Source of the DNA: Streptococcus mitis
GTDB lineage: Bacteria; Bacillota; Bacilli; Lactobacillales; Streptococcaceae
Direction: 5' to 3'
Assembly (NCBI GenBank): GCA_018364455.1
Contig: JAGZLW010000018.1
Span: forward strand, 1-40,407
Length of the DNA stretch: 40,407 nt
The notes under the pieces are model-generated. The model did not search any database. It had not been told where the DNA came from and saw nothing but the letters and a program-made list of their open reading frames with translations. Positions 39,902-40,407 of the stretch are shown in pieces. Position 1 is the first letter of the stretch. Every line of letters begins with the position of its first letter. The translations under genes and the position numbers were made by a program.

Positions 39902-40407
39902 ATGAAAATTGCTATTATAGGATATTCAGGCTCAGGTAAATCTACTCTGGCAGAAAAACTTTCCAGCTACTACTCCATTCCTAAACTCCATATAGACCGA
40001 TTGCAATTTCAGCCTGGGTGGCAAGATAGCGACCACGATTGGATGTTAAAGGAGATGAAGACTTTCCTTTCTAAACATGAGGATTGGGTTATCGACGGCA
40101 ACTATAGCTGGTGTTGCTACGAGGAAAGAATGGAGCAAGCTGATCAGATTATCTTTTTAAACTTCTCAGCATGGAATTGTTTAGCAAGAGCCTTTAAACG
40201 CTATCTAAGATACAGAGGAAATGTTAGAGAAAGTATGGCAGACGGTTGTCCTGAACGTTTTGACTGGGAGTTTATCCGCTGGATTCTTTGGGATGGACGT
40301 AACTCTTCTCACAAAGACCATTATCAACAGATCTGTTCAGACTATGCTGACAAGGTAACCATAATCACTAATCAAAAAGAACTAGATGGCTTTCTTCATA
40401 AAAAAGA
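39902..40407 (+). CDS. FlaR-like P-loop protein (DNA topology modulation family), C-terminus cut
   Basis: The frame opens at ATG 39902 behind TGGAGG and is still open at the window end, giving 168 residues. MKIAIIGYSGSGKST is a P-loop, followed by KLHIDRLQFQPGW and WVIDGNYSWCCYEERM, the pattern of the adenylate-kinase-like family annotated as DNA topology modulation protein FlaR. The family name rests on an old report; these are probably small-molecule or nucleotide kinases. It follows rpsT by 65 bases beyond a terminator. Confidence 0.8.
   Translation, partial: MKIAIIGYSGSGKSTLAEKLSSYYSIPKLHIDRLQFQPGWQDSDHDWMLKEMKTFLSKHEDWVIDGNYSWCCYEERMEQADQIIFLNFSAWNCLARAFKRYLRYRGNVRESMADGCPERFDWEFIRWILWDGRNSSHKDHYQQICSDYADKVTIITNQKELDGFLHKK

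Noticed and set aside
1..40407. CRISPR arrays, tRNA or rRNA genes, complete insertion sequences, BOX/RUP elements
   Set aside because: None of the expected repeat spacing, cloverleaf ends, transposase genes or consensus repeat sequences was seen on either strand.

Overview
The window looks like chromosome from a low-GC Firmicute of the Streptococcus mitis group (S. mitis / S. oralis / S. pseudopneumoniae-like rather than classical S. pneumoniae). The evidence is an eight-gene F-type ATPase operon with a 66-residue c subunit, pneumococcus-like CppA, a PnrA-type nucleoside lipoprotein, many extended -10 (TGnTATAAT) promoters, an aminoglycoside-adenylyltransferase-like gene between parE and parC (a trait I recall from commensal mitis-group strains), and a lectinolysin-type cytolysin gene. 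Nearly all genes lie on the minus strand.

Layout. 1-251: 5' part of an MgtC/SapB membrane protein. 403-2788: coupled TPR protein and AI-2E-family transporter genes. 2906-4888: peptide-binding lipoprotein (Ali/Ami family), divergent from a lactonase-like beta-propeller gene (5066-6079, plus). 6124-12448: atpE-B-F-H-A-G-D-C, transcribed leftward from a TTGACA/TAAACT promoter with a cre-like box just upstream. 12763-14049: U32-family protein. 14362-15451: a 1.09 kb AT-rich segment bounded by a 21-bp direct repeat, carrying a GNAT acetyltransferase gene and a possible remnant ORF, next to the guaA terminator. 15510-20514: guaA, divergent gntR, then a three-gene unit cppA / serine hydrolase / EamA permease. 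20802-22853: a secreted fucolectin-cholesterol-dependent cytolysin fusion (lectinolysin). 23182-29233: parE, ant-like gene, CPBP protease gene and parC. 29369-30010: plsY (plus). 30049-37802: nucleoside salvage and uptake operon (methyltransferase, pdp, deoC, cdd, pnrA, ABC ATPase, two permeases). 38011-38415: small membrane protein. 38615-39836: coaA and rpsT (plus). 39902-end: a FlaR-like P-loop protein cut by the window edge.

How it works together. Most of the window is housekeeping: proton-driven ATP synthesis or hydrolysis, topoisomerase IV, GMP synthesis, phospholipid acylation, CoA synthesis and nucleoside recycling. The nucleoside operon couples import (lipoprotein plus ABC transporter) to cytidine deamination, phosphorolysis and deoxyribose-phosphate cleavage. 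The accessory parts are the lectinolysin gene with a possible transposase remnant at its upstream edge, the ant/CPBP pair inside the topoisomerase IV locus, and the acetyltransferase cassette beside guaA.

The observations most worth a second look are the lectinolysin locus and its position between two chromosome blocks that I remember as separate in S. pneumoniae; two genes (plsY and the methyltransferase heading the nucleoside operon) whose -10 boxes lie exactly six bases before ATG, predicting leaderless mRNAs; the direct-repeat scar beside guaA; and stem-loops that may set protein stoichiometry in the ATPase and nucleoside-transport operons.
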